In this document: in pieces, positions 30,908 to 40,552 of the stretch
How positions within the stretch are numbered: the stretch's first letter is position 1
Layout of the letters: each line of letters starts with the position of its first letter
Assembly (NCBI GenBank): GCA_022494885.1
Contig: JAGVSM010004270.1
Location: 149,240 to 213,239, forward strand
Length of the DNA: 64,000 nucleotides
Source of the DNA: Micrasema longulum
Lineage: Eukaryota; Arthropoda; Insecta; Trichoptera; Brachycentridae
Direction: 5' to 3'
The notes under the pieces: generated by a model
The model's input: the letters and a program-made list of their open reading frames with translations, nothing else
Databases searched by the model: none
What the model was told of the DNA's origin: nothing
Program-made: the position numbers and the translations under genes

Positions 30908-31085
30908 ATGGAAGAGTTTAGAAAATGCAGATGCAAAAACATAAACAGAATGGTAAACGATAGAGTTTTATATTCCCTTCTCAGGAATGTTTTCCCTCCT
31001 TGGAGCAACAAATTTAGATCTTAACTCACTAGAGAGTAAATAAAGCCCGTTTACAAACATTTAGACGTACCCAAAACATTAATGA
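30908..31085 (+). repeat. Rep-A, right part of the split copy
   Basis: GATGGAAGAGTTTAGAAAAT, ATAAACAGAATGGTAAACG, TATATTCCCTTCTCAGGAAT, TTTACAAACATTTAGACGTA. The dyad region is deleted here. Confidence 0.7.
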
Positions 31086-31720
31086 TTTATTTATCTATTA
31101 TATCATCGCCTTTCAGGCAAAAGATACCATTTTGCGAAATCGCTATTCGAAAGTTTGAAGAACTAGGAAAAATAAGATTTTCGTGTTTTGGAAGTTATAT
31201 GTGTATAACACAATTCCTTCATGCCCTTTTATTAAATTCCATTGTTAACTTTTTCTTTCTAATTAATTTTCATGTATCTGAAAGGTTTTTAATGTGGCAA
31301 GGTGGCTAAAATTTGTTGGAGTCACATTTGCTGGTTAGTAATCCAGACAACGCAACCCAAAAAAGTTAGTGACGGAAAGGAAATATTGCAAATAATTATT
31401 AAATTTTGTTTAATAAAATGTTTTTTTTTTAACGTGTTTATTGTTTTATTTTTTATAATACAAATACATTAGCACAAACAAAATATTGTTTTCAAGAGGA
31501 AAACTGTCATATTTCAGGCTGTAATAAATTCAATCTGCTTTTAGTGATATATGCTTTTTGAGATTCTATTGAAACTCACACCACTGTTTCTCACTATCGA
31601 CAAATAATTTCGATTTATTTTTGCCTCTTGGAGAACATAATTTTATGCTTTGAATTGCATATTCAGCTCAAAACGGACTTTTTGGGTAAGTTTTTTATTT
31701 ATTAAAAAAAAAATGGAGTT
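31085..31720. other. AT-rich interval
   Basis: No frame longer than 75 codons. No repeat partners found. Confidence 0.3.
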
Positions 31721-31724
31721 GCTT

Positions 31725-32290
31725 ATTTTTTGCCTTGCTTTTTATGTGCAAGGCTTATATTTACTGTAAAAAGTATGCTCCTTTTAATAACTCTAAATTT
31801 AGGATGAGGATCTGGTGAGATAATCGGCTATGGCTTTGTTAAGGAACTTCTCCGCATTTGCTTTGAGAAAAAGAAACCACAGAAAACTCATTCAGGAGAA
31901 GCCCGACTATTGACAGACATCAATAGACCTTCTGTTCCACTTGTCCTATTTTTATTCATTTCAACAATTACCTTTGCTATTTTTACCATGTATGATATTA
32001 CCTCATGCGATAATTCCTTATGATAAGTCTTAATAAGTAATGAGTAATAATTTACTGTTACGATGTCTTCGAGGTCTTCATCCAGACTTCTACAGCTGCA
32101 TTCGCTCTAAGCCGAAAGTGGGACAATGCATCAACAAATGAGGGACACCTTGCTGTGTCTTATAATTACATGGACAGCTATTGATTTCTAAGTGCTGAAA
32201 ACGGTGACGATAGATCATAAAACGTCCGTGGCCGGTGAGGATTTGAGTCAGCTCGTAGCCGACTTTTTGCGTTTTCCTGAAATCAAAGGC
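31725..32290 (-). pseudogene. RNase H-bearing LINE, 3' part (second copy)
   Basis: The minus strand has Tyr-Glu-Leu-Thr-Gln-Ile-Leu-Thr-Gly-His-Gly and later Leu-Leu-Met-His-Cys-Pro near 32110-32130, paralleling the copy at 24.85-25.03 kb. The 3' end CCTTGCTTTTTATGTGCAAGG is at about 31733. RNase H itself is lost by 5' truncation. Many stops. Confidence 0.8.
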
Positions 32291-32599
32291 ATGTGAGATT
32301 GCTGGAATTAAAAATATTTTTTTTAAGGTGAGTGTATTTTGATTGAACGTCGATGATATGTACTAAAAATATGACATCACTTAATTTTATCTCAATCCTG
32401 AAGATTGGTTTGCAGCATGTCCCGCTTCTTGTTCTCTACTGCTCTCTACTCTCTGCAGCTCTCTTCAGCTCAACAAATGAGGCGCAGTTCAAATCCTCGC
32501 ACATTTTTTCTGAATACTCTCGTCAGAGACGCAGTGCGAGCAGTGAGTTTTTAGATTAGTAAGCTGCAAAAATTCTGATAAAATGCCTATGGCGATAGT

Positions 32600-32895
32600 T
32601 TGGTAAATAAAAAAAGGTCTATTTTATATTTGATAAATAATCTATAACAAATGGCACTAGCGGCTAATAGTTTCAAGTTAAATATTTTCTAATTTAATAC
32701 GCACATTTAATTAACAAAAAAAAATGCATTGCAAAAAACATAATAGCAAAAAACTGGACTATTTTATGTTTGATAAATAATCTATAACAAATAGCACTAG
32801 CGGCTAATAATTCCAGTTAAAATATTTTCTAATTTAACACAAACATTTAATAAACAAAAAATGAATTTAAAAAAAACATAATTGCCAAAAACTGG
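32600..32895. repeat. Tandem duplication, 140-bp period
   Basis: TTTGATAAATAATCTATAAC, CACTAGCGGCTAATA and ATATTTTCTAATTTAA occur at about 32630-32700 and again 140 bp later, with a few differences per unit. About two units. The second runs into a tRNA-like SINE head on the minus strand. Confidence 0.85.
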
Positions 32896-32970
32896 AACAC
32901 CGTGAGGACTCGAACCCCAACCCTAATCGTTCAAAAGCAACGACAAATCCGCACGGCTATTTCATAGACA
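32880..32970 (-). mobile_element. tRNA-like SINE head
   Basis: The minus strand has TAGCCGTGCGGATTTGTCGT, then GGGGTTCGAGTCCTCACGG (a good B box) and GTGTTCCAGTTTTTGGCAAT. The 3' body is the 140-bp tandem sequence, so that tandem may be a partly duplicated SINE body. Confidence 0.5.
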
Positions 32971-33002
32971 TGATCAATCGTCGAAAAAGTTATCTATAAA
33001 AT

Positions 33003-33100
33003 AGTATTACTCCAGTAAGACTGAGAAAGAGACTCAGTCTTTTAGGAGCCGGGTAAATGGTGTCGTTTTGGTATGACAGATAAATATATCCCCACAAACT
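33003..33100 (+). repeat. Rep-B copy 2
   Basis: Matches the copy at 27.41-27.50 kb word for word over about 95 bp with scattered changes. Confidence 0.65.
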
Positions 33101-33660
33101 TCAATTTTTTTTTCGTATATAATCTAACATAATATGTTCACTGGCTCTAGGGCGAGAAATACATGAAAAAGATGCAAATATTTGCTGCAAACTAATCCCG
33201 GGGATCAAAACCAATAGAAAATGTATCATAACACAGTCTCTCGCGAAATATAAGACCCTTCTTGTGATCGCAAAGTAGGTTAAGCTTCAGGTTTTTCAGT
33301 GTGTTATAAATTTTCCACTCAAATCCTTATCTTTTTCTTTAAACAATGCTCTATTATCTACACGTGTAAACGTAATCCTCCGTTAGCCATTTCCCACGCG
33401 TTCACATTTTGTCGTCCTAACTAAAGGTTAGTAAATCTTTCTCTAAACTATTGTTATAAATCGTTTCCTTTATTGCGAACCGTGATCCTATCTCGCGTAT
33501 AGATATAATGAGCACTCGTGACGTACGGAACCGATTACGATAATCGAATAACATATTATTTATGTTTAAACCTTGTGGTCGAACATTTTAAGTAATGTTA
33601 GTAAATATTAGTATATAACCATTTAGCAGGGGGGAACAGAATGTATAGAAGAGATTATGC
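33100..33660. other. Low-copy interval
   Basis: Includes a GC-richer part (33370-33540) without repeat partners. No frames recognised. Confidence 0.25.
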
Positions 33661-33664
33661 GCAG

Positions 33665-34145
33665 CTTACCATTATATATTTTTTTTATTATTTATTTATT
33701 TAGTTCTATGTATTTACATAGTCTAATATATATTTACAACACAATATTTACATCTATACTTATTCTAACATTATTTATCACTATTATACACTTAGTATCC
33801 TAATTTATAATATTAACCTTTTCATATGTACATTTTCATTGATTATATTCACTATTTACACTATTTACTACCTAATATTTTTCACATATATACTTTTTAC
33901 ATTTAATTTTAAATATATTTACATTAATTTCATTTTTTATGCTTTCTGGCATTTCTTCAAATAGTTTTATTCCCTTGTACATAAGGCTTTTGACTATCTG
34001 TTTTACGGTAACTTTATTTACAGAAAAAAAAAATTCCCATAAATCACTGCCACCATTTGTATTTTTCTCCAAATATAAATAAAAATATTCATAAAGTGCA
34101 CCCAGCGCCAGCAATAAGCCAAGACTAGCCGTTACTTCATACAAA
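33665..34145 (-). pseudogene. LINE C-terminal fragment with reversed AT tail
   Basis: The minus frame (90 codons) contains Val-Lys-Gln-Ile-Val-Lys-Ser-Leu-Met-Tyr-Lys-Gly-Ile-Lys-Leu-Phe-Glu and Met-Pro-Glu-Ser-Ile-Lys-Asn-Glu, the (Y/F)KGxxxYNxLPxxIKN motif of LINE C-termini. Downstream lies an AT-rich 3' UTR that ends in the reversed tail TTATTTATTTATTTAG near 33690. Confidence 0.7.
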
Positions 34146-34489
34146 TAAGTGTACTTTTTTTGAACACCTTAAACCCAGCGGCGGGTCGTTTCTCCTAGAG
34201 TAAACTTGCAGATTACACAAATTCTTTGAAGATTATTGATTTGAAAAACAGTATTTCAAACATTTTTTCTTAAGAACTATTTTTATTTGAGATGATACTT
34301 TTGATATATAACTCGTAACACATGTGGCGCTCGACGCGGCCGTTTTTGGCATTATTCATTTCTTTGACATTTCAATCGTAATGAAAATACCTAATACTGA
34401 CTGAATTCATTATACTATTTCTTATGAACTTTTATATAAGTTATGTGAAAAATTAATGGATAATTTAGCTACACAATATAATATATCAT

Positions 34490-34670
34490 AAAGTTACGTC
34501 GTTAAAGTTGATTTCATTGATGAGAGTTATTGTATTACACAGAACTACAGAAAAAATAGCAATTTATAGTTTATATACACTATGTTATGTACCAACTATG
34601 TAGGTACAAATAAATGATATTATTTTACAGCCTACCTGTAAAAAAAATCATCGTTTGCCACTGCCATTTA
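34490..34670. repeat. Repeat C copy without insertions
   Basis: TTGATTTCATTGATGAGAG, AAAAATAGCAATTTATA and CATCGTTTGCCACTG appear in the same order as at 19378-20000 but are far closer together, because the SINE-2 and the 260-bp MITE are absent. Confidence 0.6.
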
Positions 34671-34787
34671 CCGACTTTTTTAGTCTACGTACCCGTATTT
34701 TCATCAAGATACTCTATACACTATACCACCATGAAAATACTTAAATAGACTTTCACAGTTACCGTCACCGTAGTATTAAAGAAAAAG

Positions 34788-35130
34788 TATCTGTGCCTAA
34801 GAAAATAAAACTTGTAAGTCTACTTTTTGCCGCTTTGAAGATAAAAATGCAGAAATTATTGCAATAAGCAATTTATATCTTAATTAACACCGAAGTCCAC
34901 TTTCGTCATAAAAATGTTTTTTAAGTCGAAATAAAAATCTGAAGTCCACTTTTTTTTAATGCAAAAAACATCAGTAGCCCCAGATATATTATTCAAATAT
35001 GTGATTGATTACAATTATCTCATTTGGTCAAAATGTTATGATGTTTTGAAAATTGCACAATCAAGAAATCTTGTTTCCTGAACGTTTCGCTTAGTGTGAC
35101 TCTAGTGGTTTATCCTTTAAGGTACAGATA
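34788..35130. mobile_element. Possible MITE with TATCTGT ends
   Basis: TATCTGTGCCTAA at 34788 and TTTAAGGTACAGATA at about 35117-35131 form an imperfect inverted pair like the ends at 1880 and 2697. The inner arms do not pair well, so this may be two unrelated ends. Confidence 0.3.
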
Positions 35131-35169
35131 TATTAATTAAATGCAGAGTTAAAGGAAATGCAAACACCG

Positions 35170-35360
35170 CCATGTCCGAACATGCACTAAAAATTGGGTA
35201 AATAATATTCAGTGGTGTGTTGGAGGATGGGTTTGGATAAGGGGTTGGGAAGGGGAAGGGCTAATCGGTTAAAAGTTACACGATACTATCAGGAATCGAA
35301 CCCATCAGGACATCAAGATTGGTAGGCAAGCGCTCTAACGACCACATTACAAGACGGACT
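35170..35360 (-). mobile_element. tRNA-like SINE, fourth family
   Basis: The minus strand reads GTCTTGTAATGTGGTCGTTA, GAGCGCTTGCCTACCAATCT, GGGTTCGATTCCTGATAGTA, then CCCTTCCCCTTCCCAACCCC. The A-box region and a good B box are visible. The body is unlike SINE-G, SINE-2 or SINE-3. Confidence 0.55.
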
Positions 35361-36600
35361 TACCTCCACTCAAATGAATTTTTCAAAATTTTCTAAAAAA
35401 TATTTATACCTTGTTTTTTTTTTCTAAAATAAAATATTAGTAAATTGAAATGTGATTAAAGAATTTTGATAATTTTTATTCATGGAAAATTTGAGATAAT
35501 CCCAAAAACTGAAAGATCGGTCTAATTGTATTATGTGTTTTCTAAATGTAAAAATGATCAGAAAAAATAAATCAAAATGGTAAAGGTTTGAATTTGAAAA
35601 AAAAATTCGCTTTGTTTTTACGTTTTATATATTATTTTATTTGATAATAAAGTGAGCATTTTCGACGCCTCTTTCTGCTCGCGTTCAATTGAGGAAATGA
35701 AGATGCCAATAAAGACGTTTTGAATTGTCCACTGATTGGTTGCAAAACAACAAAGGAAAATACATTATTGGCCAATTCATTGTATTTTTTTTTGGTCTGC
35801 TCTCCTGTTCTCTTCATTCGAAAAAACCCAGACACAACTAATGTATTACGGATATAAGTTAATTTGTTATGTTTTTAAAACTTGTTCCGAATAATTCGAT
35901 TATTTTCATCAACCGACCATCACTAAATAAGCTTGCTTGGTACTTCTCGGGTCGCCGGAAACTAACCCTTTATTTACCAAAGACCGTGTATTATATCATT
36001 ATATGATATTCATGGTACCACGCCGAACAGAACCTCCGAGCTTTCGCCGGCCTCAAAAAGGTCCCTTAATATTTCGTTAGAGGACTTTTTAAGGGCGCTG
36101 AAAAAATAACCCTCATATTAAACATTATAGTATAACCAGGTGTAAACGAGTGATCTGATTTAAAACATCCGATAAATAATTTTTATTTGTTACGGCATCA
36201 TACGAATTTTTTTCGTCCTTTTTCATAACTAACATGGCGTCAAATGGTAGTAACGGGGGTGGTTTCAGAAATAAGGCAGAGTAAATTATGTTTAAACCTT
36301 TTTTCCTAAGTCTTCTAAACTATTTCCGTACAAAATATTCCATATGTCAGCGACATGCCATTTCGTCATAATTGCAGAACAACGACGCTTGCGAATTATT
36401 TCAACTGTACATCAGGGTTTTTTTTTTTACCACTTTTTGTTACAACTTGATAAGAAGAAAAGTATGTCATTTGATACATGGGTAAGTTATGTATAAACTT
36501 ATAAAATAAGAAATCAAACACTGATTTGAGTCTATTGAACACTTTATTTTATATTAATGTTATCAAAAACATTTTTCACTTTGTGGCATGACATTTTACA
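35360..36600. other. Interval, nothing firmly recognised
   Basis: Includes a palindromic CCAAT dyad (ATTGGCCAAT, near 35766) and a GC-richer stretch (35930-36110) with CTTTCGCCGG. The minus frame at 35632-35835 is unrecognised. AAATCAAACACTGATTTGAG at 36510 recurs at 39147. Confidence 0.3.
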
Positions 36601-36647
36601 CTTATTTGTTTATAAATTTGTATAAATCACTTAAATTTTTTTAAATT

Positions 36648-36692
36648 ACAATTCGACCGGTTTCGAGGTTACTACCCCATCGTCAGGAATTT
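36648..36692 (-). ncRNA. Hammerhead-like ribozyme motif, Penelope-type element
   Basis: On the minus strand: flank AATTC, CTGACGA (36680-36686, exact CUGANGA), one unpaired T, stem GGGG, loop TAGTAA, stem CCTC, GAAA, the palindrome ACCGGT (36656-36661), C, then flank GAATT, which pairs with AATTC over 5 bp. All three helices and the core bases of a hammerhead are in place; stem III is only formed if two molecules pair through ACCGGT. The extra T between core and stem II is a departure. It sits about 30 bp downstream of a Penelope protein remnant. Confidence 0.6.
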
Positions 36693-36721
36693 AACTAACT
36701 TATAATTACACGCGTTGCTAT

Positions 36722-37046
36722 TTATATAATAAAACATTGTATGAAAAAGTCAGAAAATTGAAAGAAAGAGAGAGAAAGAAGATAAAATAAATCATAACGG
36801 AATAGTTTTAAAAGAGGATTAAAAGTTAAATTTAATTGATTATTTATTATTTGAAGTTTTTGATTAATGGCTTTACTAATTTCTAATCGTTCTAAATTAT
36901 CTAAACGAAAACCATTTTTATTGACATGCAAAATTTCTACACCCGTTTCTTGATTAAATTCATGGTTTTCGGATGTAAGATGATTTGCGAATTCTGAAAA
37001 ATTATTATTACTCAGACATCTTATATGTTCTTTGATTCTAACTTTA
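36722..37046 (-). pseudogene. Penelope-like element, endonuclease C-terminus
   Basis: The minus frame runs Arg-Ile-Lys-Glu-His-Ile-Arg, Phe-Ala-Asn-His-Leu-Thr-Ser-Glu-Asn-His, Val-Glu-Ile-Leu-His-Val-Asn-Lys-Asn-Gly, Leu-Asp-Asn-Leu-Glu-Arg-Leu-Glu-Ile. This is the (RxxEH)...(FAxHL)...(HxENKGxxLDxLE) order that closes Penelope-like proteins after the GIY-YIG motif. A stop is seen at 36722; the RT part is not present. About 30 bp downstream lies the hammerhead-like motif, the arrangement expected of a Penelope terminal repeat. Confidence 0.8.
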
Positions 37047-37355
37047 AATACTCACAAAAGATGAGACACTTAAAATAAAATAGCATTGAACCAACTAATT
37101 AGTTAACCCGAAAAAATGTTGATAATGATCCCTAAGATAAAAATAACTTTATTTAATTAATTTGTTTATTTTCAGTTCACAAACAGTAAAAGATATCACA
37201 ATATAAATACAATTTATAAAATATAAAATAATAACACTTAACATCTTTCACCAATTATATGTGAAGTATGATTTTTGTCAATCATAATTTTTAAAAAACG
37301 AAGGGTAAAAAGTCATAAGTAAAAATTTGTATAAATACATTAAACTCCTTAATAA
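37046..37355. other. AT-rich interval between Penelope-type pieces
   Basis: Nothing recognised. Confidence 0.3.
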
Positions 37356-37356
37356 A

Positions 37357-37409
37357 GATACCAGTCTCGAAGATGTCGTGAAAGCGGTGAAACCGGTCAC
37401 TGGATATTT
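37357..37409 (+). ncRNA. Hammerhead-like motif with the longest helix I
   Basis: Flank ATACCAGT, CTCGAAGA (core with one extra base), T, stem GTCG, loop TGAAAG, stem CGGT, GAAA, palindrome ACCGGT, C, flank ACTGGATAT. CCAGT/ACTGG pairs perfectly, and ATA/TAT adds three more pairs if one A is bulged. The core is not exact, so cleavage is doubtful. The 3' neighbour GGATATTTCAAATTTGTGAA recurs at 62.98 kb. Confidence 0.5.
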
Positions 37410-37470
37410 CAAATTTGTGAATTAAAGTATCACTCGTCTTTTATTTATATAATAAAAAAATAAAAAAAGG
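37410..37470 (+). repeat. Terminal-repeat sequence after the motif
   Basis: AATTTGTGAATTAAAGTATC, ACTCGTCTTTTATTTATATA and an A-rich end recur at 62.99-63.04 kb, so this is a repeat boundary, probably the same Penelope-like family. Confidence 0.6.
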
Positions 37471-38155
37471 CCAATAAAATTTCAGACTTTCTCATTATTA
37501 ACATAATTTTAAACTTTTAAATGTCGGACACAAACATATCGAGTAACTTTCAAGACACTCATTCAATGACATTTATTGAGTTGTTTTTTATTATTATTAT
37601 GGATAGTATATACAGGGTGTTCCTTAAACGCTGTCACATCCAAAACCACGATGGTCAGTATGAGCAAGAAGACATATTAGCACGTTTAAAACAATATTTG
37701 GAACGCTGAATTGTTTTAAAATACAATATCTAAAAAAACAAAATTGACTAATTTCTGGACCGTTCTATTTTTCCTCGGGCCCGCTTTTGGTCCAGGACCC
37801 TTATTTGGCCCATGTTAGGCTCGTGTATACAAAGTTTTAATTTATTTTTGAGATGCTCCGAGATGCGAATCTTCGGCAATTTGGGGTTAACGTTAGATGT
37901 AATCTGGGGTGTTTAGTGCCCCGACCGTTGCGTGGGGCTCGTTAATTTGTATAATATTGTAGCGCTGAGAAACCCCTGTAGAAATTATTTTATTATTAAC
38001 ACATGCTTGTCGACTCATTTTCCTGCAAGATTTCATAATTTTAAAGGCAATAAAAGATAATCCGTTAAATTTTCAAAATAACCCAGGCTTGAACACACTC
38101 TTAAAATTATTACTTAAAGTTTAATTGTGTGTGCTGATTTTATTATTTTTATTTT
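37470..38155. other. Interval, nothing firmly recognised
   Basis: ACAGGGTGTTCCTTAAACG at about 37612 looks like the start of an inverted-end element (CAGGGTGTTCC), but no partner is seen. A GC-richer patch lies at 37770-37950. Confidence 0.25.
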
Positions 38156-38560
38156 CAGGCAAATGTGTGGTAAAACTACGTACGATAGTGCACACATGTT
38201 GAGATCCGTACATTATGTAAGGCTGAGACAAGCATTATCGACAAAATCAAGAAAGGAGCTCTGCGCTGGTTTGGACATGTAGATCGAATGGACAGCGAAA
38301 GAACGGCTTAGAATGTTTACAATGCGAATATTGATGGATGCAGAAACAGAAGACGACCGAGAAAGACATGGCATGACCAAATCCAACAAATACTTACAGA
38401 TGGACATGTCAAAAGTCGGAATAATCGGCGCGCGTGCATGAGAAGATGTATGAATGTATAGAAAGCGAGATCTGTATGCAAAGATAGACTGTTGTGGCGT
38501 TCTATCATCTCTGCCTACCCATACGGGGAAACGGCGTGATGGTTTGTTTGTTTGTTTTTT
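38155..38560 (+). pseudogene. LINE C-terminal tail and 3' end
   Basis: Contains a frame with Thr-Ser-Ile-Ile-Asp-Lys-Ile-Lys-Lys-Gly-Ala-Leu-Arg-Trp-Phe-Gly-His-Val-Asp-Arg-Met and, after a frameshift, Gly-Cys-Arg-Asn-Arg-Arg-Arg-Pro-Arg-Lys-Thr-Trp-His. Then come ATGAGAAGATGTATGAATG, CTCTGCCTACCCATACGGGG, AAACGGCGTGATGG and a (GTTT)n tract. It is the best copy of this subfamily's 3' end. Confidence 0.85.
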
Positions 38561-38667
38561 TGTTTATTCTTTTGTTATTCAACGTTGGTTTAAAACTTTA
38601 GTTGCAAGGGGTACAAAACTTCTTAGAAAAAAATAAGATTATAAAAAATAAATAAAATTGTAACCGT

Positions 38668-38770
38668 ACAAATTGTCAGCCTGGTGGTTTAGTGGTCAGC
38701 GCGTTTGCCTACCATGCAAGAGGTCTCGGGTTTGATTCCCAAAGTAAGTGACATGAAATATTGATTTAAA
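38668..38770 (+). mobile_element. SINE-G head, plus strand
   Basis: GTCAGCCTGGTGGTTTAGTG (A box), GCGCGTTTGCCTACCATGCA, GTCTCGGGTTTGATTCCC (B box, one base off). The 3' part has been lost or replaced by LINE sequence starting near 38800. Confidence 0.8.
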
Positions 38771-38799
38771 AGACAAAGACATGTCAAAGACATTTACAA

Positions 38800-39115
38800 A
38801 CTTACTGACATTTTCCCATTTTTGGTCGTATCGTATTATGAGATTGCAAAAACGGTGCTTCAAGGTGTAAATAAAGACTCTCTCACTAATATTGGCCATA
38901 CTTTCAATCGTGACGTCCACCAGTATAATACGCGACAGAGTCAAAATATTCACGTTCCTGGATCACGCACGACAAGGTATGGTCTAAGGTCTCTGCTGTA
39001 TCTTGCTTGTAGTGAGTACAACAGGCTATCGGAGTCTTATAGAACGCCAAAAAATGACTATATTCATTTTAAAAACTACTACTTGAGGAGATGCGTGGAA
39101 GGGGAAATTTAGTTT
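38800..39115 (+). pseudogene. LINE C-terminal fragment
   Basis: The frame has His-Gln-Tyr-Asn-Thr-Arg-Gln-Ser-Gln-Asn-Ile-His-Val-Pro, Thr-Thr-Arg-Tyr-Gly-Leu-Arg-Ser, Ser-Glu-Tyr-Asn-Arg-Leu and ends at Phe-Lys-Asn-Tyr-Tyr-Leu-Arg-Arg. The HxYNTRxxxxIxxP...xGxxxxxxxxxxxYN order is that of a Jockey/CR1-like C-terminus. The stop is at 39110-39112. Confidence 0.75.
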
Positions 39116-39124
39116 TAAGTTCTT

Positions 39125-39221
39125 CTTTTTCACTTATAATATTAGAAATCAAACACTGATTTGAGTCTACTGAAAACTTTATTTTATTTTTACAAGTATA
39201 AAAAAATATAAAAACAAAAAC
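39125..39221 (-). repeat. Penelope-type terminal repeat
   Basis: AAATCAAACACTGATTTGAG at 39147 matches 36510, so these two Penelope-type ends share their outermost sequence; the hammerhead-like motif follows directly. Confidence 0.55.
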
Positions 39222-39265
39222 TTCGTGACAATTGTTTCGCCTTGTTAGGGCATTTTCAAACGAAT
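39222..39265 (-). ncRNA. Hammerhead-like motif with ACAATTGT palindrome
   Basis: On the minus strand: flank TTCGT, TTGAAAA, T, stem GCC, loop CTAACAA, stem GGC, GAAA, then CAATTG within ACAATTGT, C, flank ACGAA. TTCGT/ACGAA pairs over 5 bp and GCC/GGC over 3. Core bases 3 and 8 (C and G in the consensus) are T and A, a change that would keep them complementary. The palindrome differs from ACCGGT yet stays self-complementary. A second copy with ACGCGT is at 51.32 kb. Confidence 0.5.
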
Positions 39266-39560
39266 GTGAATATTAAATGGATTGAATGTCTTTATATAGT
39301 TATATAATTCAAGATACTTAAGTAGAAAATAATATTTTGAACCATAGTACATTAATCATAATTGAGGGAAAAACCAATGGTTAAGGGCGAGGCTAAGTGT
39401 TTAATAGGTAATGGGGAATTTAGGTATTTATATTTGAATTTCGCTAATATTATAAGTTTAAATATTGAGTTCTACAAAATAAACACCAAATCAATCAACA
39501 ATTCTTCTTTTTCCTTTGATATATCTTTCTTACTATATGCAAATGTTAAATATTATTTTT
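39265..39560. other. AT-rich interval
   Basis: Minus-strand upstream region of the Penelope-type end; no protein motif recovered. The 68-codon plus frame (39362-39568) is unrecognised. Confidence 0.3.
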
Positions 39561-39745
39561 TATTATGAATTGTTTTAATTTCTTTGTGGTATATACTTGC
39601 TTGCTATCTTATTTCAGTTTTATGTACATATTATTATTTGTTATTATATTATTATTACTACCATTCCTTTGCGTAAATATTATTCTCTCCCAAAATGAGT
39701 TTGTTGTAACTCCTGGGAGTTGTATGATTTAATAAAAAGGTGTTT
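39560..39745 (+). mobile_element. LINE-like 3' end
   Basis: AAAATGAGTTTGTTGTAACT, CCTGGGAGTTGTATG, then TTAATAAAAAGG. It looks like a 3' UTR with a poly(A)-type signal but has no protein motif. Confidence 0.35.
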
Positions 39746-39754
39746 CTTACACAA

Positions 39755-39900
39755 GAATATTTCATAGTACCTTGACTAGTACTTGAAGTGTAATACTAAT
39801 CACCTTAACTTCATGTTACAAAAATGATCAAGATACACTGCGAATGGTGAACCAATGCAGTGCCCTATGCACCATTAGGCGTGGAAAGGGAATTATGGCG
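39755..39900 (+). mobile_element. SINE-G 3' part, plus strand
   Basis: ATATTTCATAGTACCTTGAC, CCTTAACTTCATGTTACAAA, AATGATCAAGATACACTGCG, CAATGCAGTGCCCTATGCAC and GGAAAGGGAATTATGG match the body and end of SINE-G. The tRNA-like head is absent. Confidence 0.7.
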
Positions 39901-40144
39901 ATTACTTATTTGCTTGTCTTAAATTTAAAATACGTAAAACAGCAAAATATAAATTATTTACAAAATTATGCTAAAAGTTTGTTTTCCCGTAATGGAAATT
40001 AATTAATTAATTCTATAATTACTAATTTCTAGGTCAAATGAGGATTAACTGTACACGTGTTACGATTTTACTTATTTTATATCAAATTACGAGCTGCTAA
40101 GCAGAAGACTTGAGTTTCCTATATAATTATATTTTATGTAGGTT

Positions 40145-40340
40145 AGACGGTCACGAATTTTGAGTTCGTCCGAATGTTTGTAGACACGAACTGGATTTTG
40201 CCCTATTAGGGGTTTACACGTGATAAATTACAACAGAGATGGAGAACTTTTTAGAGAGGGAAACCCCAAGTGCAGGCATTTACAAAGCTTATGATATGTA
40301 ATCGCTGATTTAAGTGGCCACTTTACACTTTACTTTATAT
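40145..40340 (-). repeat. Rep-A, left part of a split copy
   Basis: GTTTGTAGACACGAACTGGA, ACAACAGAGATGGAGAAC, AAGCTTATGATATGTAATCG, AAGTGGCCACTTTACACT. It stops in the dyad and resumes near 40553 with TGTCTATGTTTAAACATCC. Confidence 0.8.
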
Positions 40341-40552
40341 AGTTGTTCAGTTTAATACTTGTTCTTTATATAGTTTAAACCGTCGCGCTTCGGCGTCGTC
40401 GCTTTGTTTTAGTATAATTAAGTTACAACATATTATTGGATGGCAGGCTCTACTATTTTTATAAATCCCTTTTTTATAATTTCTTTTAATAATTATTTAA
40501 CCTATACATCTGTTTGTATTCGAAATAAATAAAATAAAAATTACAATTTTGT
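40341..40552 (+). mobile_element. LINE 3' end inserted in Rep-A
   Basis: AAACCGTCGCGCTTCGGCGT, GGATGGCAGGCTCTACTA and an AAATAAATAAAATAAAAA tail fill the gap between the two halves of a Rep-A copy. No coding motif is left. Confidence 0.6.

Noticed and set aside
35632..35835. 67-codon minus frame with a basic end as a DNA-binding protein
   Set aside because: The basic run alone is not evidence, and the CCAAT dyads within it are more likely chance or regulatory.
37600..37640. Transposon starting ACAGGGTGTTCC
   Set aside because: No reverse-complement end found within the next few kilobases.
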